Positions 1 to 10,407 of a stretch of 64,000 nt of DNA are shown in pieces; the first letter of the stretch is position 1, and each line of letters opens with the position of its first letter. The stretch lies in assembly GCA_036346375.1 (NCBI GenBank), contig CM070506.1, positions 1 to 64,000 on the forward strand, written 5' to 3'. Made by a program: the position numbers and the translations under genes. Under the pieces are notes generated by a model, which was given only the letters and a program-made list of their open reading frames with translations, was not told the DNA's origin and ran no database searches. The stretch is from Guadua angustifolia (taxonomy: Eukaryota > Streptophyta > Magnoliopsida > Poales > Poaceae).

Positions 1-3000
1 TAAATTTTAAATTTTAAATTTTAAATTTAAATTTTAAATTTTAAATTTTAATTTTAAATTTTAAATTTTAAATTTTAAATTTTAAATTTTAAATTTCAAT
101 TTTAAACCTTTAAATTAAACCTAAACCCTTAAACTAAACCCTTAAATTTAAACTTTTAAACCCCTAAAACCTTAAACCCCAACCCTAAAACCCTCAAACC
201 CCTTAAACCCTCAAAACTCCCAACCCCAACTCAAACCCTAAAACCCAAACCCAAACCCCAAACCCCAAACCTAAACCCTCAAACCCTCAAACCCTAAACT
301 CAAACCCTAAACCCTAAACCCTAAAACTTAAACCTAAACCCTAAACCCTAAACCCTAAACCCTAAACCCTAAACCCTAAACCCTAAACCCTAAACCCTAA
401 AACCCTAAAACCCTAAAACCCTAAACCCTAAACCCTAAACCCTAAACCCTAAACCCTAAACCCTAAACCCTAAACCCTAAACCCTAAACCCTAAACCCTA
501 AACCCTAACCCTAAACCCTAAACCCTAAACCCAAACCCTAAACCCTAAACCCTAAACCCCTAAACCCCAAACCCCAAACCCTAAACCCTAAACCCTAAAC
601 CCCAAACCCCAAACCCCTAAACCCCAAACCCTAAACCCCAAACCTTAAACCCAAAACCCAAACCTCAAACCCCAAACCCTAAACCCTAAAACCCTAAACC
701 CTAAACCCTAAACCCAAACCCTCAAACCCTAAACCCCAAACCCTAAACCCCAAACCCCAACCCCTAAACCCCAAACCCTAAAAACCCTAACCCCAAACCC
801 TAAACCCTAAACCAAACCCTAAACCCCAACCCCTAAACCCCAACCCTAAACCCCAAACCCTAAACCCTAAACCCCAAACCCCAAACCCTAAACCCTAAAA
901 CCCTAAACCCCTAAACCCTAAACCCTAAACCCAAACCCTAAACCCTAAACCTCAAACCCTAAAACCCTAAACCCTAAACCCAAACCCTAAACCCAAACCC
1001 AAACCCCCCAAACCCTAAACCCTAAAACCCTCAAAACCCTAAACCCTAAAAACCCCAAACCCTAAACCCTAAACCTTAAACAAACCCTAAACCCTAAACC
1101 CTAAAACCCCCTAAACCCTAAACCCTAAACCTCAAACCCAAACCCTAAACCCAAACCCTCTAAACCCTAAAACCCTAAACCCTAAAACCCTAAACCAAAC
1201 CCTAAACCCCAAACCCCAACCCCTAAACCCTAAACCCTAAACCTAAACCCTAAAACCCTAAACCCCCAAACCCAAACCCCAAACCCCAAACCCTCAACCC
1301 CAAACCCCAAACCCTAAACCCTAAACCCTAAACCCTAAACCCAAACCCTAAAACCCTAAACCCTAAACCCTAAACCCTAAACCCTAAACCCTAAACCCTA
1401 AACCCCAAAACCCTAAACCCTAAACCCTAAACCCAAACCCTAAACCCTAAACCCTAAACCCTAAACCCCTCAAACCCTAACCTTCAAACCCAAAACCCAA
1501 ACCCTAAACCCAAACCCTAAACCCCAAAACCCAAACCCTTAAACCCCAAACCCTAAAACCCTAAACCCCCAAACCCTAAACCCTAAACCAAACCCAAACC
1601 CTAAACCCCAAACCCAAACCCTAAACCCCTAAACCCCCAAACCCTAAACCCTAAAAACCCCAAACCCTAAACCCTAAACCCCAAACCCCAAACCCTAAAC
1701 CCTAAACCCTCAAACCCTAAACCCCTAAACCCCAAACCCTAACCCTAAACCCCAAACCCTAAACCCCAAACCCTAAACCCAAACCCTAAACCCCCTAACC
1801 CTAAACCCAAACCCTAAACCCCAAACCCCAAAACCCTAAACCCCAAACCCCAACCCCTAAACCTCAAACCCTAAACCCCAAACCCTAAACCCTAAACCCC
1901 AAACCCCAAACCCAACCCTAAACCCTAAACCCCCCTAAACCCCAAACCCAAACCCTCAAACCCTAAACCCTAAACCCTAAACCCTAAACCCTAAACCCTA
2001 AACCCTAAACCCCTAAACAAACCCCAACCCTAAACCCAAACCCCAAACCCCAAACCCTAAACCCTAAACCCTAAAACCCTAAACCCTAAATTTCAAACCC
2101 CAAACCCCAAACCCTAAACCCCAAAACCTAAACCCTAAACCCTAAACCCTAAACCCTAAACCCTAAACCCTAAACCCTAAAACCTAAACCCTAAACCCTA
2201 AACCCCCTAAACCCCAAACCCTAAACCTCAAACCCTAAACCCCAAACTTTCAAATTTTAAACCCTAAACCCTAAACCCTAAACCCAAACCCTAAACCCTA
2301 AACCCTAAACCCTAAACCCTAAACCCTAAACCCTAAACCCTAAACCCTAAACCCTAAACCCTAAACCCTAAACCCTAAACCCTAAACCCTAAACCCTAAA
2401 CCCTAAACCCAAACCCTAAACCCTAAACCCTAAACCCTAAACCCTAAACCCTAAACCCTAAACCCTAAACCCTAAACCCTAACCCTAAACCCTAAACCCT
2501 AAACCCTAAAAACCCTCAAACTCAACCCCAACCTCAAACCCTAAACAAAACCTCAAACCCAAACCCTAAACCCAACCCCAAACCCTAAACCCTAACCTCA
2601 ACCCTAAACCCTAAACCCCAAACCCTAAACCTTAAATTTAAATTTTAATTTTAAATTTTAAATTTAAATTTTAAATTTTAAATTTTAAACTTAAACCCCT
2701 AAACCCCAAACCCTAAACCCTAAACCCTAAACCCTCAACCCTAAACCCTAAACCCTAAACCCTAAACCCTCAAACCCTAAACCCTAAACCCTAAACCCTA
2801 AACCCTAAACCCTAAACCCTAAACCCTAAAACCCTAAACCCCAAAAACCTAAACCCAAACCTCAAACCCCCAAACCCTAAACCCTAAACCCTAAACCCTA
2901 AACCCTAAACCCCTAAACCCTAAACCCTAAACCCTAAAACCCTAAACCCTAAACCCAAACCCTAAACCCCTAAACCCTAAACCCTAAACCCTAAACCCTA

Positions 3001-3455
3001 AACCTTAAACCCCAAACCCCAAACCCAAACCAAAACCCCACCAACCCTAAACCCCAAAACCCTAAACCCTAAACCCTCAAACCCTAAACCCCAAACCCCA
3101 AACCCTCAAACCCTAAACCCCAAACCCCAAACCCCAAACCCCAAACCCCTAAACCCTAAACCAAACCCCAAACCCTAAACCCTAAACCTCAAACCCCAAA
3201 CCCTAAACCCTAAATTTTAAACCCAATTTTAAACCCTAAATTTTAAACCTTTAAATTTAACCCCAAACCCAAAACCCTAAACCCTAAACCCTAACCCTAA
3301 ACCCTAAACCCTAAACCCCAAACCCAAAACCCAAAACCCTAAACCCTAAACCCTAACCCCTAAACCCCTAAACCCCTAACCCTAAACCCTAACCCTTAAA
3401 CCCTAAACCCTAACCCTAAACCCTAAACCCAAAACCCCAAAACCCAAAACCCCAG
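1..3455. repeat. Plant-type telomere, left chromosome end
   Basis: Nearly uninterrupted 7-bp repeats of CCCTAAA on the + strand, the orientation expected at a left chromosome end (TTTAGGG toward the tip). Perfect runs occur, for example at about 2281-2500. Elsewhere variants such as CCCCAAA, CCCAAA, CCCTAAAA and CCCTCAAA are mixed in. Three patches (about 1-113, 2632-2692 and 3210-3255) read TTTTAAA, the same 7-bp period with the C triplet replaced by T. The array ends sharply at about 3455 against non-telomeric DNA. No genes are present. Confidence 0.97.
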
Positions 3456-3611
3456 TATTATCCATTGTGCATCTTTATTCTCAATATATTTCAATAACGT
3501 TATGCTAACTCAGTATTTTATTATTTTCATTGACAACTAAGTGTGGACATATTCAATAAAGAAAAAAAACACTATCAAACCTTCCAATGGAAACGAACAA
3601 ACACATCACTA

Positions 3612-3906
3612 CGAGATTTTTATTTACGAAACACAGTCCAGACATCGATGCTCATGCACGCACGTATACTCATCCCGATGAACGCACGCACGCATATTAT
3701 ACCCCTATGAGCACCTCCAAGAGACTGAGTCGGCAGATCTCCAGATTGACGAAGTTGCCCTAGACACCTCGCTATCGACGGAAATATTGCCTACCACTGA
3801 AAGAATAAAGCAGTTAAATCCTAGAATAATTGGCTCCAACAGAGAGTCGAACCCAGGACCTAAGGTGCTACTAAGGTTGTTGTAACTACTAGACTACAGA
3901 CCAGTT
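3612..3906 (-). mobile_element. tRNA-derived SINE, copy A
   Basis: On the minus strand the segment starts near CTGGTCTGTAGTC. It has an A-box-like stretch (TAGTCTAGTAGT) and then a good Pol III B box, GGTTCGACTC (complement of 3843-3852). The body contains the grass SINE-like GTGCTCATAGGGGTA and GCGTGCGTTCATCGGG motifs, and it ends in an A-rich tail near 3612-3625. The cloverleaf of a functional tRNA is absent. The same SINE occurs in copy B, so it was present before the duplication. End positions are approximate. Confidence 0.7.
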
Positions 3907-4280
3907 CACGAGTTTAGGAGCCTGTTCTCTGCATGCCATTAGAAATTTACTTGTTCTTTGCTTGCCGGTAAAAGTTTTGATTTTCTTTCATTCTAGTAAA
4001 AAAGGATTTGAAAATACATCCTCTCTCCGTTTCTACAAGCATTAAGTTACTGTCCTCCAGTACAAATGAATGTAGGCGTACTATAGCTATGGTCTGCCAC
4101 TGGAAACACATTTCTATAGGTTGACCGTGTAAGGAACCACCAATAGAAATCGTCAATTTATACATGTAGACCACATAAACTACTGCTGGTTGACATTGAT
4201 TTCTATGTGTGCTTCCTTACGTCGTCCGTGTATAGAAATCCACATCCATCGAGTTCAAAATGATAGTTTATCCTAGTACC

Positions 4281-4856
4281 ATTTAACACCCCGTCCTCCA
4301 AAGTCGCACCGTCCAAACATGTGCACGCAACATTCATGGGCTAATAATGGGCCACATCCAAATTAGACCAGATGCCACATACACCCTCCCTCAAAGAAAG
4401 CGCATGTCTATATGTTCTAGTGCCAGCGCCACATGCCTTACTATATGTCACATCTAGAGACCAAATGTGCCATGCGCCATATGCCCGCACACATACCTGT
4501 ATTCGCAATGGCTAGGATCGGCTCTAATACCACTTGACCCAGCCCTCCAAGGCCATACTACCCAACTTACACTTTCGTCCTTGTTTCATGTAAAAGGTTA
4601 ACCAGATGGTGCTAGGGTTTGAAAATAAAAGATTCTAAGTTCGTTCCACCCTTTCTCAACATGCAAGGTGGTACTAAACATGCATGCACAGCACTCAAGG
4701 ACCACTAATAGTCTACATCCAAGTTGGCCAGGTGTCACACAGCATGGCCACTAATAGGCCACATCATCATTGAGCCAGGTGTCATGCATCATAATTGAGT
4801 ATGTTTGTCTAACAATATAGAACCCCTAATATGATGCTTACGTGTATGTATACATG
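4281..4856 (-). mobile_element. Possible small LTR (TRIM-like) remnant
   Basis: On the minus strand TGGTATTAGAGCC (complement of 4520-4532) closely matches the tRNA-iMet primer-binding site. It lies 2 bp from a GGGTCA end, as expected just inside a 5' LTR that would run from 4535 rightward. The stretch at about 4285-4375 is a diverged relative of about 4535-4740: both carry CTCCAA, AAACATG and a CACATCCAA or CTACATCCAA motif in the same order. That is compatible with two short LTRs. No coding capacity is seen. Copy B has the same primer-site-like motif at 13031-13043. Confidence 0.35.
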
Positions 4857-4865
4857 TAATTTCTA

Positions 4866-5497
4866 GACATGATGCATAAACTGTTGAGCCACTACCAGGG
4901 CTGTATATGAATGTGTCAATGGGATAATATGGCCATACTATAAAAACTTATCAATGACAACAAGAATAGTGTTATAGTTTTGCGACCGTGGTAGACCTTC
5001 AACAAAATCCATGCTAATAATGGTCCATGCTTGGTTAGGAATAGGAAGGGTTGTAGAGTACCTGGAAGCTTGGTGTGCTCAGATTTAGCGTGCTGGCACA
5101 CTTGGCACGCAGTAACATATGAGTGGATGTCCTTCTTCATACCAGGCCAAGCAAATAAGCTCTTGATCTTGTGGTATGTTGCTGTTACTCCACTATGGCC
5201 CCCGATCCCACTGGCATGTAGAGCTAGCATCACAGCTTGGTGAGCTTCAGTATGAGACCCGAGCCAAATATGTCCCTTAAACCGAATGACGCCATCTTGC
5301 ATCGAGAATATTTTACTATTATCACCTGAAAGACTCAATTCTTGCAATAATTGTTTAGTATGTTGGTCTTGCTCATACCCTTCAAGTACAATTTCCAACC
5401 AGCGAGGCCGAACCTCAAATATAGCATGGATTTGATCTTGATGTTGAGTACGAGATAAAGAATCAGCCGCAGAATTTTCTAGCCCTTTCTTGTACAT
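4866..5497 (-). pseudogene. Gypsy integrase, N-terminal part, broken
   Basis: Integrase would insert the element's cDNA into the genome. The reading contains the linker after RNase H (ENSAADSLSRT), then the HHCC zinc-binding module: a His pair around HASGIGGHSG and a Cys pair in CQVCQHAK. After the PGTLQP motif the frame slips near 5080-5040. The catalytic-core sequence then continues in another frame to about 4868, where it stops at the duplication junction. The D,D,E catalytic triad is therefore incomplete and no C-terminal domain exists. Non-functional. Confidence 0.85.
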
Positions 5498-5506
5498 AAT
5501 CTTGTA

Positions 5507-5932
5507 CTAGAAGCCCAAGAGTTTGTAAAATGCCTTATGCTGCATACTTGTGGTTAATTGATGATCACTCAAGTGGAGGAGACTTTTATGGTCTGTCAAA
5601 ATAGTGAATTCTCCATGCTGAAGATAAGACTTCCATTTATCCACTGCCAGCAACACGGCCATATATTCCTTATCATAAGTTGAGAGGGCTTGAGCTTTAG
5701 GACCTAATCCTTTACTCAGACACGCTATAGGATGTTGTTGCATTAACACAGCACCAATACCTTTGTCACATGCGTCTGTTTCAATGACAAAAGGTTTGGA
5801 GAAGTTCGGTAGAGCCAACACGGGAGCTGTGACTAAAGCCTGCTTCAAGGTAGAGAAGGCTTGATCATGAGTGTTAGTCCAGACAAATTGTACATATTTC
5901 TTCAGCAACTCAGTTAGGGGCCGGCTCAACAT
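5507..5932 (-). pseudogene. Gypsy RNase H domain
   Basis: This encodes the RNase H portion of a Ty3/gypsy pol, which degrades the RNA strand during reverse transcription. The start matches the region after the RT thumb (FSTLKQALVTAPVLALPNF). It is followed by ETDACDKGIGAVL with the first catalytic Asp, the STYDKEYMA segment with the catalytic Glu, and LTDHKSLLHL with another catalytic Asp. A stop near 5507 separates it from the integrase frame. The residues look intact, but the polyprotein is broken on both sides. Confidence 0.88.
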
Positions 5933-6019
5933 ACCATAATTCCTAATGAACTTCCTATAATACCCAGCAAGCCCTAAGAAGCTTCTGACCTGCTTGACAT
6001 TGGTTGGGGTAGGCCATGT

Positions 6020-6600
6020 CTACACCACTGTAACCTTGGCTGGGTGTGTAGCCACACCTTGCTGTCCAATAAGGTGTCCAAGGTACTCAAGCTGGGGCTG
6101 AGCAAAAGAGCATTTGGATCTCTTAACTAGGAATTGATGTTGCCTCAGAATAGCAAAAACAGCCTGTAAATGCTCCACATGCTGCTCCAATGTCCTGCTG
6201 TACACCAATATGTCGTCCATAAAAACTAAGACACAATTTCTGAGAAGGGGAGCAAAAATGGTGTTCATAATAGCTTGGAAGGTGGCCGGGGCATTAGTTG
6301 GCCAAAGGGCATGACCTTGAACTCCCAATGGCCATCATGTGTCTTGAAGGTTGTTTTGTGAATATCCTCATCAACGACCCAGATCTGATGATATCCCGAA
6401 CGAAGATCTAACTTGGTGAACCAGCAAGAACCATGGAGTTCATCAAGAAGCTCATCGACAACTGGCATTGGGTACTTGTTCTTAACGGTTCGAACATTGA
6501 GGTGCTGATAGTCCGCACAAAAACGCCAAGACCCATCCTTTTTCTTTACCAACAGCACTGAGGAAGTAAAGGGACTCACACTCGAGCTGAATCACCACAT
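6020..6600 (-). pseudogene. Gypsy reverse transcriptase, frameshifted
   Basis: Reverse transcriptase of the element. Visible motifs are VLLVKKKDGSWRFCADYQ, NKYPMPVVDELLDEL, FTKLDLRSGYHQI, TTFKTHDGHWEF, the NAPATFQ segment and the catalytic FMDDILVYS box near 6215. One frameshift lies at about 6300, between the PFG and NAPATFQ motifs. Another lies near 6590, before VLLVKKKDG. The part upstream to 6883 carries the PYRYNPSQKNEIEKQ linker that normally joins protease to RT. Confidence 0.9.
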
Positions 6601-6603
6601 TTC

Positions 6604-7272
6604 TGAGCATTTCTTTATGTTGTTTCTCTATCTCATTTTTTTGTGATGGGTTGTATCTGTATGGCTTAACAGTCACCGGTGTAGCACTAGGCAAGAGAAG
6701 GATATGATGATCCAGAGCTCTGGGTGGAGGTAATGATGTTGGCTCCTGAAATAGATCCGCATAAGAAGTGACCAATGCTTGGACTGCTTCTGGGACAACA
6801 TCCTTTGGTTGAGCTGATGTATGTACAGCGGGAGAGGCTAGGGAATCTGTAGACACTAGACGCAGCTGTAGGAGTTGAGCCATCCCCCTTTTCTCAGCAT
6901 CCCATTCAATTTCTTACCACATATTTTGCCACATGACGTCCCAACTGTAGGAATACCTTGTAGAGTGATCCTTTGAGATTTGTAGGTGAATCTCATTCGC
7001 TTTTTCTTCCAATGCACCCACATAGGACTTAACTCCTCGAGCCAATCCATGTCTAAGATCATGTCATAGCAGTCGAGCTGTAACACCCTGACATCAGTAC
7101 AGAAAGTGTGGCCTTGAGTGAGCCAACTAAACTGAGGAATAACAGCAGTAGAAGTAAGTTTCTGTCCATTGGCCACAGCTACCTGAACAGGGGCTACTGC
7201 TTGCACCGAACAGCCCAACTGATGCACGAGCTGCTCACTAACAAAGCTGCTAGAACTGCCAGAATCAATATC
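6604..7272 (-). pseudogene. Gypsy aspartic protease and RT linker
   Basis: Retroviral-type aspartic protease that would mature the polyprotein. The active site reads IDSGSSSSF at about 7269-7243 on the minus strand. It is followed by flap- and core-like segments with VQVAVANGQKL, YDMILDMDWL and the terminal WVHW and ITLQG motifs. A stop after ITLQGIPTVG disrupts the passage into the RT linker. The frame differs from the upstream gag frame, so at least one indel separates them. Confidence 0.82.
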
Positions 7273-7300
7273 TCCCTATGTTGAACCTTGCCATGAATTC

Positions 7301-8593
7301 TCATAGTTTTCTTGCCCGAAGTACCCACCACAGGTCCACAGCGCACAGAGAAATACTGAGCAATTCTTCTTCACTGCCTGACGTGTCAGCTCCCATAGGT
7401 GATTGAGGTTCTGGATCCAACTGAAAGATCTCCCATAATTCTTCCATCATATGTAGAGGCACTGAAGGAGGACACTTGTGATTTGGCCCAAATTTGCCCC
7501 CACACTTGACATATTCACCACGAGCACGCCTCAGTGCCTTCAGATTAGTAAATTTATCTGGCCGAGTAGAGGGCTGCTCTGTCTTGACCTCCTGCTTCCC
7601 GTCATCGGAGTGGTAGGGGCCCAATATGCTCTTATCTGCACTAGGACCCTGTTTGGCATGAGGTTTGGAATAATCCTTGTACTGGCGAAAGGGCATCTTC
7701 TTGACAGACATAGAATCCAATAGATCTTCCTACATGATAGCCAGAGACACGGCGGCATCAACTGTTCTTGGCTTATGCAGTAATATAGCAGTTTTGATAT
7801 CAAGCTTAAGACCATCTACAAACTTACTAACAAAAAACATATCATCATAAGAGTGGTTGTGAACTAAAATTTTGTGCATAGCAGTTTCAAAATGACTGTG
7901 GTACTCACTAACATCCCCAGTTTGCTTGATGCAAAGGAGATCTCTCATACAGTTGTGGTACAAATCACGATCAAACATAGACTCCACTGCTACGCATAGC
8001 TCAGCCCAACTCTCAACAGAGTGCTGAGCCTTATAAGTCTGAAGCCAAACTGCGGCAGTCCCATGGAAGTGGATAGTTGCAAAGGGTGCCCAAAAGTGAA
8101 GTGGAACAGAAAACATAGCAAAATATTTCTCACACTTCTTCTTCCACACTCTAGGGTTGTCATAATCAAATTTGGGGAAATCAAGCTTAGGCAACTGAAA
8201 GTCCTTCTGGCTTCTGGGACCCACCCCCATAGCCAAAGGAACTATGATTTGCATCCCCAATTCATACTGAACATGAGTATGGTGGTGAAGCGACTCACCC
8301 TTCACCAGGGGAGGCTTAAGGACGACAAGAGACCTGTCAGCGTTCCCCTGGTGATGCGGATCGACGCAGTGGCCATTGGCCCGCCCCTCTGCCTCGCGCG
8401 ACTGGGCCGGAGGTGGAGCTGTGGTGTGCGCTTCCAACGCCTCAACGCACGACATGAGATCACCCACTGTTTTGTGCATGTCCGTGAGAGCAGCATCAAC
8501 GGATGGACGCCAACGGTTGAAGCTCTCCATCATCTTGAGCATGAGGTCCATCTTCTTCGCTAATGAGTCCAAGTCACCTTCAGCTTGAGTCAT
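7301..8593 (-). pseudogene. Gypsy gag with in-frame stop
   Basis: Capsid-nucleocapsid protein of the retroelement. I start it at the Met at 8593 (MTQAEGDLDSL); the 42 residues upstream read leader sequence. It begins with a coiled-coil-like stretch, followed by a typical plant gypsy capsid region (LPKLDFPKFDYDNPRVWKKKC and YHSHFETAMHKIL). An in-frame TAG at 7732-7730 interrupts the reading, which then resumes in the same frame. The zinc knuckle near the C-terminus (VKCGGKFGPNHKC) has lost its first Cys, replaced by Tyr. Confidence 0.85.
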
Positions 8594-8794
8594 CCTGGCT
8601 ATGAAAGGTATGTTGTTGTCGACCCCACGCCAGCCTGAACCACGAGCGAACTCCTCACCGAGCCAACCATGATGGACACAGGAGAATCGAAGTGAAGCTG
8701 GATGGAAAAAATTTTCCAACCCAAATCCACCAGATTTGCTGATTCCGTGTTGGAATTTTAGGACTCAAGGTTCCGAGTGTCCAGCGCTCTAGTT

Positions 8795-8807
8795 GCTCTT
8801 GATACCA
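8795..8807 (-). promoter_or_regulatory. Primer-binding site, tRNA-iMet
   Basis: The minus strand reads TGGTATCAAGAGC, matching the iMet complement TGGTATCAGAGC with one extra A. It lies 2 bp from the inner LTR edge, at the canonical site for first-strand priming. Confidence 0.85.
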
Positions 8808-8809
8808 GA

Positions 8810-9074
8810 TGTAATGATCCTCGCTACGCTGATGAGTTGCCGAAGAGCTTTAGGGTAAGCCGTTGCCGGCGGCGGAAGAGATGGCATGAAACAGAGGGAG
8901 AAAGGAGCACGGGATTTAGGTTTCTGTCATTTCATCGATGGATCTCCTCCCAAAGAGTCTGCAGTACTTAAGTCACTTACATGGGCTCAGCCCAACATGC
9001 ACACTCATATTCTATTACACAACCCAAACTGGCCCAGTAGCCATGGTTCTAAAGATATATGCCGTATCGTAACA
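8810..9074 (-). repeat. 5' LTR of truncated gypsy element
   Basis: A 265-bp LTR with TG...CA ends. On the minus strand it starts TGTTACGAT and ends ATCATTACA, forming a short imperfect terminal inverted repeat. It is defined by the primer-binding site on its inner side and by the TG/CA rule. The partner 3' LTR is missing from the window. Confidence 0.8.
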
Positions 9075-10089
9075 CCCTTCTTGATGAGGACTCTTCTCCA
9101 GCGCTCCTCCTTCCTCTGCGGGCTCTCTTCTCCGAGCGGGGCCGCCGCGAGGTGTTCTGCACCTCGCGTGACCGCAGGTGGCTCCGGCTGCGTTTAGCTG
9201 ACGACAACGGCGTGAACTTTCTGAACTAGGGCATGAGAGGGCGGTTGGCCAACATGACGATGTAGCGGAGCGCACCGTACAACGCTAGGCATGGCAGATC
9301 CATGTTGCACTGCAAGTTTACTGTGGAGGATATAGGCTCTTGCTACACCTTGATTTCCGCTACATCGCTATTGCAGGTGGCGATAGCGGGACGCGATGCG
9401 GATTGTCTGAGGAACTACCCATCGAGACTGTTTGATTAAGCAAAGTTGTTGTATCGGCAACTTGGTCACTTTGATTAGTTATGTTTAGAGGTTTAGTTAG
9501 CTCCAGTTTCATCCTGAATACTCAAGTTTGTCATTTTGATTTGATATACGTGATCGATGACAATACATATATGAATTATATCTTGTACAAGATAGATAAT
9601 CGTACAAATGGATTATACATTGCAGGACCTCCAGTTTCTTTATGAGTACATTGGTGGACTCGAGGCCTAGAACTACTGTAACAAAGGAGTACGTAATAAA
9701 AACTATACGTACGGACTAGGTACTGTTTATGATAAGCTACACCGGTGCTCCCTCAAAATCCTAGCGAGAAGGCACCATAGGGATTCGAATTGTGTTTGTG
9801 GGCTTGAATGCCTGGCTGGCAGGCAACCTGGTTCTCATCCCCTCCCCCTCTTTATTAGTTTCCTTTCACAGTGGCATGGATCATTTTATGTTAATAACAA
9901 CACAACTTTTTATTGTGATTTGCCAATAGTCCGGAGTCAGTAGAAATGTCAAGCTGCTTTTTCTGTTGCTTCTTACATAATTCTATCGAAATCCACCCCA
10001 GAATTACAGAATGGTCGACAATAACCTACCTTAGAGTTTTTGAACTTGATTTTCAATTATAACACATGGCCTACAAGATAGAAATCCAT
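9075..10089. other. Non-coding spacer
   Basis: About 1 kb between the gypsy LTR and the stop codon of the kinase gene. The first 350 bp are GC-rich and the rest is AT-rich. I recognise no protein family, RNA gene or repeat. The right part should hold the 3' UTR and polyadenylation site of the minus-strand kinase gene. Confidence 0.6.
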
Positions 10090-10407
10090 CTATCTACTCT
10101 TTGGAGGCGAATTGGTGACATCATTTATGCTGTACGAATTCTCAATGTCATCAATCAGATATTCTCCATTGTTTGTCGTCCTTATGTTGAAGTATGCTGG
10201 CTGTTTTGGCTCAGGCAAGCTTGGGCTCTCATTCATAAGCAGCGAGATAATATCTGTCATCGTAGGGCGATCAGTCGCATTTTCTTGCACGCACATCAAA
10301 GCAACATTTATGAATCTCATTATCTCGACGTCATGATGTTTGACGTCGTCGTCCAAACAAGGGTCAACAACTTCCAAAGATTTTCCCTCTTTCCATAGCA
10401 GCCATGC
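10090..10407 (-). CDS. CRK exon 7: C-terminal lobe and tail
   Basis: Residues 580-684. It starts AWLLWKEGKSLEVVDP and contains CVQENATDRPTM with the conserved Arg of the C-lobe. It ends in a CRK-type tail (LPEPKQPAYF, then a Ser/Asn-rich end). The stop codon is at 10092-10090. Length and tail match complete family members, so the 3' end of the gene is whole. Confidence 0.92.
   Translation of the reverse strand, partial: AWLLWKEGKSLEVVDPCLDDDVKHHDVEIMRFINVALMCVQENATDRPTMTDIISLLMNESPSLPEPKQPAYFNIRTTNNGEYLIDDIENSYSINDVTNSPPKSR

Larger units (their letters stand above)
3456..4856. repeat. Segmental duplication copy A, abutting telomere
   Basis: This 1.4-kb segment is a close direct copy of 12030-13369, which lies in intron 3 of the receptor-like kinase gene. 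Differences are scattered substitutions and small indels, such as an extra stretch near 4430 and another near 4230. The left edge of homology coincides with the telomere junction. The right edge (at GTATACATG) coincides with the broken end of the gypsy element. It contains a SINE and an LTR primer-site-like motif, and no intact gene. Confidence 0.93.
4857..9074 (-). mobile_element. Ty3/gypsy retrotransposon, 3'-truncated
   Basis: A single LTR (8810-9074), a tRNA-Met primer site (8795-8807) and then gag, protease, RT, RNase H and the first part of integrase follow in the Ty3/gypsy order on the minus strand. The element breaks off inside integrase at about 4866, exactly where duplication copy A begins. 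The C-terminal half of integrase and the 3' LTR are therefore missing. Because the 3' end is lost, no target-site duplication can be checked. The small LTR and compact size suggest a Reina-like chromovirus, but this is inference. Confidence 0.92.

Noticed and set aside
3840..3906. Possible tRNA gene (B-box-like GGTTCGA on the minus strand)
   Set aside because: No acceptor or anticodon stem can be formed. It continues into SINE sequence with an A-rich tail.
8021..8563. Plus-strand open frame of 180 aa
   Set aside because: Shadow of the gypsy gag on the opposite strand.
9075..9440. Possible gene fragment in the GC-rich spacer
   Set aside because: Short frames on both strands, no recognisable domain and no splice-consistent continuation.
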